Shown one piece after another: positions 24,384 through 32,218 of a stretch of 64,000 nt of DNA. The stretch is taken from positions 4,030,001 to 4,094,000 of the forward strand of contig NZ_JACHJS010000001.1 of assembly GCF_014203755.1 (NCBI RefSeq), written 5' to 3'. The notes under the pieces are model-generated. The model saw only the letters and a list, made by a program, of their open reading frames with translations, made no database searches and was not told the origin of the DNA. The DNA comes from Saccharothrix violaceirubra. Its GTDB lineage: Bacteria; Actinomycetota; Actinomycetes; Mycobacteriales; Pseudonocardiaceae. Positions within the stretch are counted from its first letter, which is position 1; every line of letters starts with the position of its first letter. The position numbers were made by a program, and so were the translations under genes.

Positions 24384-25099
24384 CCACACGCGTGCTGATC
24401 GCCGACGACCAGGCGCTGATCCGGGCCGGGCTCGTCGCGTTGATCACCGCCACGCCGGGGTTCGCCGTGGTCGGCGAGGCGGCCGACGGGCAGGAGGCCG
24501 TCGCGCTCGCCGAGGCGACCCGGCCGGACGTGATCCTCATGGACATCCGGATGCCCGTGCTGGACGGCATCGCGGCCACGAGGCGGATCCTGGCCGCCGC
24601 GGCGGACCCGGTGCCGCGCGTGATCGTGCTGACCACGTTCGACCTGCCCGAGTACGTCTACACGGCGTTGGGCGAGGGCGCGTCGGGGTTCCTGCTCAAG
24701 GACACGCCGCCGGAGCGGATCGTCTCGGCGGTGCGCGCGATCGCGGCGGGCGACGTCCTGCTGGCGCCGACGATCACCCGGCGCCTGGTCGAGACCTACG
24801 CCGAGCACCACCGCGCCGCGGCGACCGCCCGGCACCGACTGTCGGACCTGACCGCGCGCGAGACCGAGATCCTGCGACTGGTGGGCAACGGGTCGAGCAA
24901 CCAGGAGATCGCCCGGGGCCTGGTGCTCAGCGAGGCCACGGTCAAGACGCACGTGAAGCGGCTGATGGCGAAACTGGCGCTCAGCAGCCGCGCGCAGGCC
25001 GTCGTCGTGGCGTACGAGTCGGGCCTGATCACACCTCGGACGTCCACAGTGGACGAAGTCCCGCCGGACGGCGGACCGCGTGCCTACTTTGGTAGGTAG
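24380..25099 (+). CDS. NarL/LuxR-type response regulator
   Basis: Cognate regulator of the upstream kinase, 239 residues. The receiver has the acidic pair Asp9/Asp10 (IADDQ), phospho-acceptor Asp55 (ILMDIRMPVLDG), Thr in VLTTFD and Lys107 (FLLKDT). The LuxR helix-turn-helix covers ~150-212 (LTARETEILRLVGNGSSNQE, SEATVKTHVKRLMAKL). A ~25-residue Pro/Thr tail follows the HTH. GTG 24380 overlaps the kinase stop. The last codons contain an inverted repeat resembling one upstream of the operon, which could allow feedback or act on the gene at 25198. Confidence 0.93.
   Translation: MTTRVLIADDQALIRAGLVALITATPGFAVVGEAADGQEAVALAEATRPDVILMDIRMPVLDGIAATRRILAAAADPVPRVIVLTTFDLPEYVYTALGEGASGFLLKDTPPERIVSAVRAIAAGDVLLAPTITRRLVETYAEHHRAAATARHRLSDLTARETEILRLVGNGSSNQEIARGLVLSEATVKTHVKRLMAKLALSSRAQAVVVAYESGLITPRTSTVDEVPPDGGPRAYFGR
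25083..25096. promoter_or_regulatory. Inverted repeat overlapping the response-regulator 3' end
   Basis: CCTAC at 25083-25087 and GTAGG at 25092-25096 are separated by TTTG; a further GTAGG follows directly. It resembles the CTACC/GGTAG repeat at 23214 and lies about 100 bases before the HTH gene at 25198. Confidence 0.3.
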
Positions 25100-25197
25100 G
25101 CCGGCTGCCCTGGTCGTGCATACAGTGCGAACGTCGGTGATCATGCGCGACGCAGGACCTTTCCACGCCGCGACGACGAGACACCGTGAGGTGACCC

Positions 25198-26142
25198 ATG
25201 CGGCACGAGACCCCGGTCCTCGCGGGTGACCTGGCACAGGCGTTGCGCTACGGGCCGTTCGACCGGGCGCTGGCGGCGGCCATCCGGCGGCGCGGCCTGT
25301 CGCTGGGCCGACTGCGGGCACACCTGCGCGCGCACGGCGTGACGATCGCCCAGTCGACCCTGAGCTACTGGCAACGCGGGCTGCGCCATCCGGCCGTGCC
25401 GCGTGCGCTGGACGCCGTCCGGGCGTTGGAACGCGTGCTCGGACTGCCCGAGGACAGCCTGGTGGTGCTGGTCGGACCGCACCAGCGCGTGGTCCTGCCC
25501 GAGCAGCGGGTGCCGTCCATCCCGGAGCTGAGCCGGAGCTGGACGCGCACCGGCGAACTGCTCGCCGAGTTCGACGGCGTGTCCGGCAGCCCGTGCAACG
25601 CCGACCTCGACGTGGTGACCGTGTTCGACGACGTGCGGCTCACGGCGGCGGGCGAGACCGCGGAGATCACCTCGGTGATGGCGGTGCGGGCCCGCCGGTC
25701 GGGGCCGGACGGCTTCGTGGTGACGCACCAGAGCGAGCCCGGCGCCGACATCGACTCGGCCCGGCTGCGCGCCGGCGACGGGTGCCGGCTCGGCCGGGTA
25801 CGGCGTCGGCGGTCGTCGGCGGGCATGGTGTTCGAGCTGCTCTTCGACCGTAAACTCGCCGAGGGCGACGTGCACGTCTTCGCGTTCACGCTGGTGTGCA
25901 CGACGCCGGTCCGCGCGCCGACGTACTACCGGGTGGTGCGCGGCCGGATGCAGGCGTACCTGATCCGGCTGCACTTCGACCCGGACCGGCTGCCCGTGCG
26001 CTGCACGCGGGTACAGCGCGCCCGTGAGGGCGTCGAGCCGACGGTCAGCGAACCCCTGCTGTGCGGGCCGAGCGGGTTCGCGTGCGCCTACTTCGAGAGC
26101 CTGGCGCCGTCGCTGGTCGGCGTGGACTTCCTCTGGGAGTGA
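25198..26142 (+). CDS. Helix-turn-helix (XRE-like) regulator with unknown C-terminal domain
   Basis: A 314-residue putative transcription factor. Residues ~15-85 form an XRE-like HTH region (LAAAIRRRGLSLGRLRAHLR, TIAQSTLSYWQRGLRHPAVP, ALERVLGLPEDSL). Residues ~110-314 make a beta-rich domain without a recognised family (DVVTVFDDVRLTAAGETAE, GFVVTHQSEPGADIDS, YYRVVRGRMQAYLIRLHFDP). Similar HTH-plus-unknown proteins are common single genes in actinomycetes; the ligand is unknown. ATG 25198 has GTGAGGTG just upstream. Its last 55 bases overlap the 3' end of the convergent membrane-anchored protein gene. Confidence 0.78.
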   Translation: MRHETPVLAGDLAQALRYGPFDRALAAAIRRRGLSLGRLRAHLRAHGVTIAQSTLSYWQRGLRHPAVPRALDAVRALERVLGLPEDSLVVLVGPHQRVVLPEQRVPSIPELSRSWTRTGELLAEFDGVSGSPCNADLDVVTVFDDVRLTAAGETAEITSVMAVRARRSGPDGFVVTHQSEPGADIDSARLRAGDGCRLGRVRRRRSSAGMVFELLFDRKLAEGDVHVFAFTLVCTTPVRAPTYYRVVRGRMQAYLIRLHFDPDRLPVRCTRVQRAREGVEPTVSEPLLCGPSGFACAYFESLAPSLVGVDFLWE

Positions 26143-26849
26143 CGCCGGGACCGGCCGAACACCAGCACGAACACGAGCAGCACCACGCAGCCCGCGACGA
26201 GCAGGCCGACGGTGGACGGTCCGCGCTCCGCCTCGGTGGTGGGAGCGGCCTCCGGGAGGTGGGCACGATAGCGGGCGCGGACCTGCTTGCCGTACTCGTC
26301 GAGCGACACCGACTGCCCGACCTCGGACTGCGGGAAGCTGGCCCGCAGCAGCGTGACGCCGGTCGCGGTGAGCGCGTACCAGCCGTTGATCTGGGGTTCG
26401 TTGAGCAGCACCGAGCCGGGCGCGAGGTCGCGGCTCAGGGTCTCCTCGTCGTCGCCGGAGAAGACGCTGCCGACCGTCCAGGCGTTGTCGGCGCCCTCGG
26501 GCGAGGCCCGCAGCGTGGCCCGCACCCCGGTGTCGGCCGTCGCGGTGACGGCGATGTACTGCACGATCCCCACCGGCGCGTCGGGCACGTCCCGAACGAA
26601 GTCCGGGTTCAGCATGTACACGGCCACGCCGCGGTCGGCGATCGTCACCGCGGCCGGTTCGGCGCCGGCGACCTGCCGGAAGTTCGTCCGCGCGTAGCTC
26701 ATCGCGGCCGGGGTCCGCGCGGCGGCCAGCGCCGCGTCGAAGTCGGACTGCGAAGGCGGTTTCACCGTCTCGCCCGCCCACGCGGGGACGCAGGACAACA
26801 CCGTCAAGGCGACGGCCAGGGCGAACGCGGACAACTTCCGGCAGGTCAC
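26088..26849 (-). CDS. Exported membrane-anchored hypothetical protein
   Basis: A 253-residue protein with an N-terminal signal sequence (MTCRKLSAFALAVALTVLSC..., probable cleavage after AWA near residue 25). A soluble extracytoplasmic region has segments such as TIADRGVAVYMLNPDFV and APVGIVQYIAVTATAD. A C-terminal TM helix (VGLLVAGCVVLLVFVLVFG) and a basic cytoplasmic tail follow. Function unknown. GTG 26849 begins 4 bases after the stop of the C39-like peptidase gene, so both are likely co-expressed and co-exported; the protein could be its substrate, partner or inhibitor, which is inference. The 3' end overlaps the convergent HTH gene. Confidence 0.78.
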   Translation of the reverse strand: MTCRKLSAFALAVALTVLSCVPAWAGETVKPPSQSDFDAALAAARTPAAMSYARTNFRQVAGAEPAAVTIADRGVAVYMLNPDFVRDVPDAPVGIVQYIAVTATADTGVRATLRASPEGADNAWTVGSVFSGDDEETLSRDLAPGSVLLNEPQINGWYALTATGVTLLRASFPQSEVGQSVSLDEYGKQVRARYRAHLPEAAPTTEAERGPSTVGLLVAGCVVLLVFVLVFGRSRRHSQRKSTPTSDGARLSK

Positions 26850-26853
26850 GGAC

Positions 26854-27522
26854 TCAGCCCTTCCTGATGTTCACGATGGTGTCGTTCCACCGGAAGCGGC
26901 TGTTGCTGCGGTACTGGGTGTAGTTCCAGGTCTGGTACCGCTGGTAGGTCGGCCACGGGTCGCCGACCTGGATCGACTGGTTGGTGGAGTCGTAGCCGTA
27001 GATGACCTCGGCGTGCCCGCCGCCGGCGGTCCAGTAGATGCCGGTCAGGTGCGGGATGCCCGCGTCGATCTGCTGGGTGATCGAGGCGAAGCTGATCGGG
27101 CCGCGGGCGTCCTGGGAGCTGAAGCCGGTGCCCCGGAAGCCGCGCACGATCTCCGGGATCTGGGCGGCCTGGTTCGGGCAGGAGGCGCCCGAACCGCCCT
27201 TGCCCGCCGAGCAGAACTGCTGCTGGCTGACGGTGACGCCGAGCGTCTTCTCGATGCTCGCGCCGGTCGCCGCCCAGCACCACTGGTTCTGCTGCTGCAC
27301 CTGCTGGACGTAGTTGAGCGACTTGAACGCGGCGGGCGCGCTCAACGCCGCCACGGCCGGGGTGATCTCCCGGACCTGGGTGTGCTCTTCGGTCTTGACC
27401 AGGCCATGCGGCAGGTAGGCGTTGCCCGGCGCGGCCTGTGCGGGCAGGACCGCGGTGCCGAGGAACAGGGCGGCGACGGCGGCCACGCCGGGCACGCCGC
27501 GTCGGAGGAATGTCCGATCCAC
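26854..27522 (-). CDS. Secreted papain-like cysteine peptidase (C39_2 type)
   Basis: A 222-residue exported cysteine peptidase. The signal peptide ends near AQAAPG (residue ~32). The catalytic Cys83 lies in NQWCWAATGASIEKTLG, the usual QxxCW motif; His171 is in GGGHAEVIYGYD, followed by the Asp-containing VGDPWPTYQ. Further cysteines at 105 and 116 may form a disulfide. Similar proteins are frequent secreted actinobacterial papain-like enzymes. GTG 27522 was chosen because AGGAGA lies directly upstream and the signal peptide starts there; a longer frame adds unrelated arginine-rich sequence. It is followed at 4 bases by the membrane-anchored gene. Confidence 0.88.
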   Translation of the reverse strand: MDRTFLRRGVPGVAAVAALFLGTAVLPAQAAPGNAYLPHGLVKTEEHTQVREITPAVAALSAPAAFKSLNYVQQVQQQNQWCWAATGASIEKTLGVTVSQQQFCSAGKGGSGASCPNQAAQIPEIVRGFRGTGFSSQDARGPISFASITQQIDAGIPHLTGIYWTAGGGHAEVIYGYDSTNQSIQVGDPWPTYQRYQTWNYTQYRSNSRFRWNDTIVNIRKG

Positions 27523-27722
27523 GAGTGTTCTCCTTGCAGGGTGGAGACGAAGTCGTGCGGACCGGCAAGAGCCGGCCCGGCACCACCGTGCGCGCCGGGG
27601 CGGATCGGGGACAACGGCCGACCGGCGGCGCTGTGACCGTTCACGGTGGTCCACCGCCGTCCACGGCCTGGACGTGCCCGTGGCCGGGTCGCGGGTGAGA
27701 ACGTTCACCGACCGTTCACGCC

Positions 27723-27753
27723 TTGTGATCGGACGATCGCGTTCTGGTATAGG
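27723..27753 (+). promoter_or_regulatory. Candidate promoter of the methyltransferase gene
   Basis: TTGTGA at 27723-27728 and TATAGG at 27748-27753 with a 19-base spacer end 7 bases before the GTG at 27761. The distance suggests a leaderless transcript; no Shine-Dalgarno is seen. Confidence 0.4.
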
Positions 27754-27760
27754 TGGACCG

Positions 27761-28573
27761 GTGTCGGACGAGCGGCGGATGGCCGCCAACGAACGCAACT
27801 GGAACGCCCGCACCCCGATCCACGCCGCCAGCGCGTACTACGCGCGGGACCCGGAGTCCTGGTTCGCGCCGTTCGAGTGGGCCGACCTGGGCGACGTGGC
27901 GGGCCTGGACGTGGTGCAGCTCCAGTGCCACCTCGGCACCGAGACGCAGGCGTTCGCCCGACGCGGCGCGCGGACCAGCGGGCTGGACCTGGCCGGTGCC
28001 GCGATCGCGGAGGCCCGGCGGCTGGCGGCGGAGGCGGGCGTGGTCGTCGACTACCGGCACGGCAACGTGTACGACGCGGTGTCGGTGCTGGGCGGCGGGC
28101 GGTTCGACGTGGTGTACACGTCGAAGGGCGCGTTGTGCTACCTGCCCGATCTGGCCCGGTGGGCGCGGGTCGTGGCGGATCTGGTGCGGCCGGGCGGGTT
28201 CGCCTACGTCGTCGACTTCCACCCCGTGCTGTGGTCGTTGGGCCTGAACCCGGAACCGGACGAGGCGCTGCTGGTGCGCTACGACCACCTGGAGGGGCGG
28301 GGCGCGGTCGAGCGGGACTTCGTCCGCACCTACACCGACGGCCCGCCGCTGCCCTCGGACCGGACGCACTACGAGTGGTCGCACGGCCTGGGCGAGCTGG
28401 TGACGTCGTTGGCGCGGGCCGGCTTGCGGGTCGACCTGGTGCGCGAGACCGACCTGCTGCCGTGGCCGCGCTGGTCGCGCATGGTGCGCCAGGAGTCCGG
28501 CTGGTACGCGTTGCCGCCGGACGAACCCCGGATTCCGCTGGTCTACGCGGTGAAGGCGACGAAACCGGAGTGA
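27761..28573 (+). CDS. Class I SAM-dependent methyltransferase
   Basis: A 270-residue methyltransferase with a Rossmann fold. Motif I is DVVQLQCHLGTET (Gly-poor but in the usual place), followed by TSGLDLAGAAIAEARRLA as the acidic beta-2 loop. GGRFDVVYTSKGALCYLPDL is motif II/III. The C-terminal part (SHGLGELVTSLARAGLRVDL, PWPRWSRMV) is typical of the ubiquinone/menaquinone-like methyltransferase group. The substrate is unknown. GTG 27761 starts after a -10-like TATAGG; an internal ATG six codons later is the alternative. It is a single gene next to a degenerate region. Confidence 0.88.
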   Translation: MSDERRMAANERNWNARTPIHAASAYYARDPESWFAPFEWADLGDVAGLDVVQLQCHLGTETQAFARRGARTSGLDLAGAAIAEARRLAAEAGVVVDYRHGNVYDAVSVLGGGRFDVVYTSKGALCYLPDLARWARVVADLVRPGGFAYVVDFHPVLWSLGLNPEPDEALLVRYDHLEGRGAVERDFVRTYTDGPPLPSDRTHYEWSHGLGELVTSLARAGLRVDLVRETDLLPWPRWSRMVRQESGWYALPPDEPRIPLVYAVKATKPE

Positions 28574-28890
28574 CGCCAGGGCACCGGACCTCGTAGCGGC
28601 ACTCGACGGCTTGCCCGTACAGCGGGAACCGTGAAGTCGGAGGGCGTCTTTCCGGAAACCGTTCCCGGGCGAACCTCGCAGGGGAGGTGCGCCACGGCGC
28701 CATGCCTTCGGGCCACCGGCGAAACGGGCCGGCATCCGTGAAGTCGGACCCCCTCCTCGGTACCGACACTCGCGGTGAGTACCGACCGGCGGACGGTCCC
28801 GCAGCCGGCAGACCGACATCGAAAGGGCTGCGAACAAGAGGGCCGCAAAGAAGTTTCGTGGGCCGTCTCGCAAGGGAAAGGGAGGTGAGT
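28574..28890. other. Gene-free region with a 13-base direct repeat
   Basis: These 317 bases show no credible gene on either strand. A 13-base direct repeat (CCGTGAAGTCGGA) occurs at 28629-28641 and 28736-28748. The end of the region holds the GGGAGGTG ribosome-binding site of the broken XRE gene at 28891. Confidence 0.55.
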
Positions 28891-29241
28891 ATGTCGGATG
28901 CAAAGCGTGAGGCGTTCGCTGCTTGACGTGAGGCGATGGGGTTCACCCAGGAGAGCCTCGCGCAGGCCGTCGGCGTGGAGTTCTCGACCGTCGGACGGCG
29001 GGAACGTGGTGCCCTCACACCTCACGCCTGGCGACGCTCCCGGATAGCACGGGTACTGAAGGTGAACCTTGAACAGTTGGACGTGTTGCTCGGTCACGAG
29101 TTGTCCGACGCCTCACGAGCGGAGCCTTCGCTCCCGCCCTGCCCAGAACCCGGTTTTCGCGGCAGGCTCGTGGTATCCCGCAAGACATGGACCGTCGAGA
29201 GTTGCTCAAAACCGCGCTCGGTACCGGTGCCGGTGCCGTAG
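28891..29241 (+). pseudogene. XRE-family regulator with in-frame TGA
   Basis: ATG 28891, preceded by a good GGGAGGTG site, reads MSDAKREAFAA and then TGA at 28924-28926. The same frame continues as REAMGFTQESLAQAVGVEFS and STVGRRERG, a typical actinobacterial XRE helix-turn-helix followed by VLKVNLEQLDVLLGHELS. In intact relatives this is one uninterrupted domain, so the stop looks like a nonsense mutation. A restart at ATG 28936 inside the HTH would lose helix 1. The frame loses its protein character after ~29110 and ends at 29241, overlapping the next ORF in another frame, so a second lesion is likely. Confidence 0.7.
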
Positions 29242-29747
29242 TGGCGTGTGTGATGCCGGACGTCGGGGGCACGCCTGGCCTGCCGGAGTTGATCAGCGGC
29301 CCCACCGCCCACTACAGGCGGATGGAGTCGACGGTGTCCTCGGCGGATCTGTTCCCGGTGGTGCGGGCACACCTCTGTCCGGTGACTACGTTGGTGCGGA
29401 CACGGATGGACAACCACGCGGGCCACGCCGCGCTGGATGCGGGCGGCACGATCGAGGTCGTCGTCCCCGCCGCCGGCTACCGTGACGCGTTGCCTCCGGA
29501 ACACCACCGGGACTACGACACGCTGTTGGCCCGCGCCACGACGGTGACCAGACTGGACCACCATGCTTCGGACCCGACCGCGCACATGGACGCTTCGCTG
29601 CGGATGCTCGATCAGGCCGACGCCCTACTCGCGGTGTGGGACGGGCAACCCGCACGCGGGTACGGCGGCACGGCCGATGTCGTCAGAGCCGCCTTCACCC
29701 GCGACATCCCCGTCACGGTCGTCTGGCCCACTGGTTCCACGCGGTAG
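29187..29747 (+). pseudogene. Probable deletion fusion: regulator-type N-terminus joined to SLOG-like C-terminus
   Basis: A 186-residue open frame. Residues 1-70 (MDRRELLKTALGTGAGAVVA...) resemble the Tat-like/regulator segment that follows XRE domains in actinomycete XRE-TPR proteins. Residues ~90-186 (GGTIEVVVPAAGYRDALPPE, ADALLAVWDGQPARGYGGTA, DIPVTVVWPTGSTR) resemble the C-terminal half of SLOG/nucleotide-sensing Rossmann proteins found beside such regulators. The first half of a SLOG domain is missing, so I read this as an internal deletion that fused two genes in frame. Whether the hybrid is made is unknown. A broken XRE gene lies directly upstream. Confidence 0.5.
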
Positions 29748-30120
29748 GACTCAGTCAGGACAAGGTCTTGGCGGACGAAGAAACTGCCCTCGACGGAGTG
29801 GATCGCCGACGCATGGAACAACGATGATCTGCCGGAGTGGACGCGACCACACCTCTACCCCCGCGGATGGCTGTCGGGACACGCGGCGACGGGGCAATCC
29901 CCAAGTACACAGTCCCATGAGTGCGGAACGACTGGATCTGTCAGTGCTGCCGGCGGAGCGGCGCCGGTTTCCGGCGGCGGCGGGCCTGCGGTTGACCGGA
30001 CGGGCGTTGGCGCGGCGAGATCCAGGTGGCGTCGCGATGGCGGATGGGCAGAGGTCCGGAAGTCCCGCCGGATTCGCGGGCCGGCCGGGCGTCGACCCGC
30101 TCATGGATTGATCTACGGGT
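29748..30120 (+). other. Degenerate stretch between remnant genes and the deaminase toxin gene
   Basis: No intact gene. Around 29778-29885 one forward frame reads protein-like (KKLPSTEWIADAWNNDDLPE, then WTRPHLYPRGWLSGH) but has no start or continuation. The ORF at 29917-30111 is listed separately. The stretch looks like debris of former genes. Confidence 0.45.
29917..30111 (+). pseudogene. Short ORF, possible transposase remnant
   Basis: A 64-residue frame from ATG 29917: MSAERLDLSVLPAERRRF, then LRLTGRALARRDPGG. The first 40 residues vaguely recall the N-terminus of Tn3-type or DUF4158 transposase proteins (LPxxRRRFLAxVGRRLTxQALxRRDP); after that the sequence becomes Gly/Arg-rich and stops. 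It is most likely a remnant. The family link is from memory and weak. Confidence 0.3.
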
Positions 30121-30768
30121 GTGGCATCGACAAGGGACGTCGGAGACAAGCTCCGGCAGGTCGTCGACAAAGCCGACGAGATACTGGCCGCGCTGCTGGT
30201 GGCAGGTGACCTGGCGGGTGAGGCCGCCACGACGATCGAGATCGCCGGTGCCGGCAGCGGCGAGGCCGACGTGGTGATCGCCTCGGCGACCTTCCGCGAA
30301 GTCGAGCACGACGCGAGCCGGACGCTCACTCACGCCGTGGACGACGCGGTGCGGGCGGTCAACAGGATCATCGATACCTTGGGCACGACGGCCCCCGCTC
30401 TGCCGGGGCCTGGCGAGGGAACCTCTGTGTCTTCCGCAAGGCCGTCTGAGGAGCAGCGCGTCGAGGCGCTTCGCGGGGAGTTGCCTCCATCTGTCGAGCG
30501 CCTCACCGGCGCCAAGACGCATGGTCGGTGGTTCAAGAGGCGAGGCACGTTCTACGTGACGACGCACGTGGAGATGAAGGTGGCTGCCCGGATGCGCACA
30601 AAGGGCATACGGCACGCGACTTTGATTGCCAATAACACGCCGTGCGACAACATTTGGGGCTGTGAGAACCTTGTCGGCATCGTGCTGCCTGCCGGCAGCT
30701 CGTTGACCGTATTCGGCCCGAACGGCTACGAACGAACCTTCACCGGAGGAAAGAAGCCACCGTGGTGA
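30121..30768 (+). CDS. SCP1.201/DddA-like cytosine deaminase toxin (copy 1)
   Basis: Predicted toxin of the deaminase superfamily, related to DddA, which deaminates cytosine in double-stranded DNA. The N-terminal ~90 residues are helical (a delivery/adaptor-like segment). The C-terminal domain has THGRW (134-137), the zinc/catalytic motif His149-Val-Glu151 (TTHVEMKVAARMR), Cys175-x5-Cys181 (NNTPCDNIWGC) and the signature IVLPAGSSLTVFGPNGYE. All catalytic residues are present. Only ~10 residues separate HGRW from HVE where relatives have ~35, so an internal deletion is possible. Bases ~30550-30720 are clearly less GC-rich than the neighbours, suggesting transfer. The stop overlaps the Imm1 gene start. 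Confidence 0.85.
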   Translation: MASTRDVGDKLRQVVDKADEILAALLVAGDLAGEAATTIEIAGAGSGEADVVIASATFREVEHDASRTLTHAVDDAVRAVNRIIDTLGTTAPALPGPGEGTSVSSARPSEEQRVEALRGELPPSVERLTGAKTHGRWFKRRGTFYVTTHVEMKVAARMRTKGIRHATLIANNTPCDNIWGCENLVGIVLPAGSSLTVFGPNGYERTFTGGKKPPW

Positions 30769-31175
30769 CGTTGCAGGCCATCTTCGACCGGGAGACCGCC
30801 GGGAACCCGGCGATCATCCGCACCCAGGACGAACTCGACGCCGTGATCGAGCGCGTGCGCACGCTCTCGACCGGCCACCCGTGTCCGGCGATCGTGGAGA
30901 TCACCGATGCCGACGATCCCTGGAACCGGCCGTTCGTCAACGCCGGGATCGGCGAGCATCGTGGCTTCGTGCAGGAGAACTGGGAGCCTCCGCGGGCGAC
31001 CCTGGGCGATCCGGGCGTTGAAGGCGTCGTGGTCTACGACATCCAGGGAAGCCGTGCCGAGATCCCAGCAGACCAGGAGGTCTCGCTGGACGTGGTCCGC
31101 GAAGTCCTTGCCGCGCACCTGTCAGGGGGAGGTCGTGCACCTGACGACTTCCCGCTTCTCCGCGTCGTCGATTAG
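30762..31175 (+). CDS. Imm1-family immunity protein (copy 1)
   Basis: Predicted inhibitor of the adjacent deaminase; Imm1 proteins are the standard partners of SCP1.201-type deaminases. The 137 residues show the family pattern: TQDELDAVIERVRTLS, an ITDADDPWNRPFVNAGIG strand region, EGVVVYDIQGSRAEIPADQE and VSLDVVREVLAAHL. GTG 30762 overlaps the deaminase stop, so the pair is translationally coupled. The TAG stop at 31173-31175 coincides with the left end of the IS5-family element, whose TA target duplication supplies the first two bases. The neighbouring base composition returns to genome average. Confidence 0.8.
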   Translation: MVTLQAIFDRETAGNPAIIRTQDELDAVIERVRTLSTGHPCPAIVEITDADDPWNRPFVNAGIGEHRGFVQENWEPPRATLGDPGVEGVVVYDIQGSRAEIPADQEVSLDVVREVLAAHLSGGGRAPDDFPLLRVVD

Positions 31176-32218
31176 GGCCTGTGTCGAAGTCGGTCAGAGC
31201 CATTCGTTGATCGCGGCGATGTGGACGGTGGCTTCGTAGCGCACAGCGAGCTTGTCGTAGCGGGTGGCCACGGCGCGGTGGCGTTTGAGCCGGTCGATGC
31301 CGCATTCCACGGCGTGGCGCTGCTTGTAGGTCTCGGGGTCGAAGGCCGGTGGCCGGCCGCCCTTCGACCCCTTGGCCTTGCGGTTCGCGTCCTGGTCGGC
31401 CTTGCTCGGGATGATCGCCCTGATCCCGCGTCGGCGCAGGTGTGCCCGGTTGGCCCTGGAGCTGTACGCCTTGTCCGCCAGTACCCGGTCAGGACGAGTA
31501 CGGGCCCGACCTCCGGCCGGCCGGGGCACGCGGATGCCGCGCAGCACAGGGATGAACTGCGGGCTGTCACCACGCTGTCCGGCGGTCAGCACGATCGACA
31601 GCGGCTTCCGGCCCTGCTCACAGCCCAGATGCAGTTTCGTGGTCAGCCCGCCGCGCGAGCGGCCCAGCGCGTGGTCGTCGGGCTCGGTGACGACCCCGCC
31701 CGGCGGCTCGGCCTGCAGATCCCCCTTTTGCGCGCACCCGCGGCATGCTGATGTGCCCGCGCGATCGTGGAGTCCACGCCGACATCCCAGGTGATTCGCC
31801 CGCCCTCGTCGGCCAGGGCCTGCAGCGCGGTCAGGACCCGCTGCCAGACCCCGGCCCGCTGCCGGCGTCGGAACAGCGCGTATGTCGCCGCCCATGATCC
31901 ATACGCCGCCGGCACGTCCCGCCATGGCGCACCGGTGCGCACCCGCCACCGGATCCCCTCGATCAACCGCCGCCTGCTCCACAACGACGGCCGACCCGAA
32001 CGCGACGGCACGGGCAGCAACGGTTCCAGCGCCGCCCACTGCGCGTCGGTCAGGTCGAACCGCCCCGCCACCGCCAGGGTGTCCACGAGGTCTCCGGTGT
32101 TCAGGTTCTTCTTGGCCGACGAACCCTCTACCGGAGACCTCGCTCATTCTTGATCACCGACACACCCGACAGCGTCGATACCGGGCCAAGTCAGCACAGC
32201 CGACTTCGATACACGCCC
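31175..32218 (-). mobile_element. IS5-family (IS427-like) insertion sequence
   Basis: Terminal inverted repeats of 19 bases at 31175-31193 and 32200-32218 differ at two positions and begin GGGC. TA flanks both sides (31173-31174 and 32219-32220) as the target duplication. One transposase is encoded across two overlapping frames joined at an A4G5 slip run. The element sits exactly at the overlapping stop codons of the immunity gene and the convergent exonuclease gene, both of which keep a stop. Confidence 0.9.
31194..32086 (-). CDS. IS5-family transposase (two frames joined by -1 frameshift)
   Basis: Frame 1 starts at GTG 32086 ([20 protein letters not shown]) and carries the DUF4096-type N-domain ([19 protein letters not shown]) and the first catalytic Asp in [12 protein letters not shown]. 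At the AAAAGGGGG run (31721-31729) the reading must slip to the -1 frame, which continues [17 protein letters not shown], with the second Asp in [15 protein letters not shown] and Glu in [14 protein letters not shown]. It ends at 31194 just inside the terminal repeat. Together they give a ~297-residue DDE_Tnp_1 enzyme of normal size. The slip site is a classic transposase frameshift signal, so the two-frame layout is probably functional. Confidence 0.87.

Noticed and set aside
27422..28573. Long upstream extension of the methyltransferase
   Set aside because: The in-frame extension covers the antisense of the peptidase signal region and is arginine-rich; a -10-like site precedes GTG 27761.
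10861..28573. Biosynthetic gene cluster (cupin, methyltransferase, MmpL exporter)
   Set aside because: Genes are scattered on both strands with no core synthase, precursor or carrier protein.
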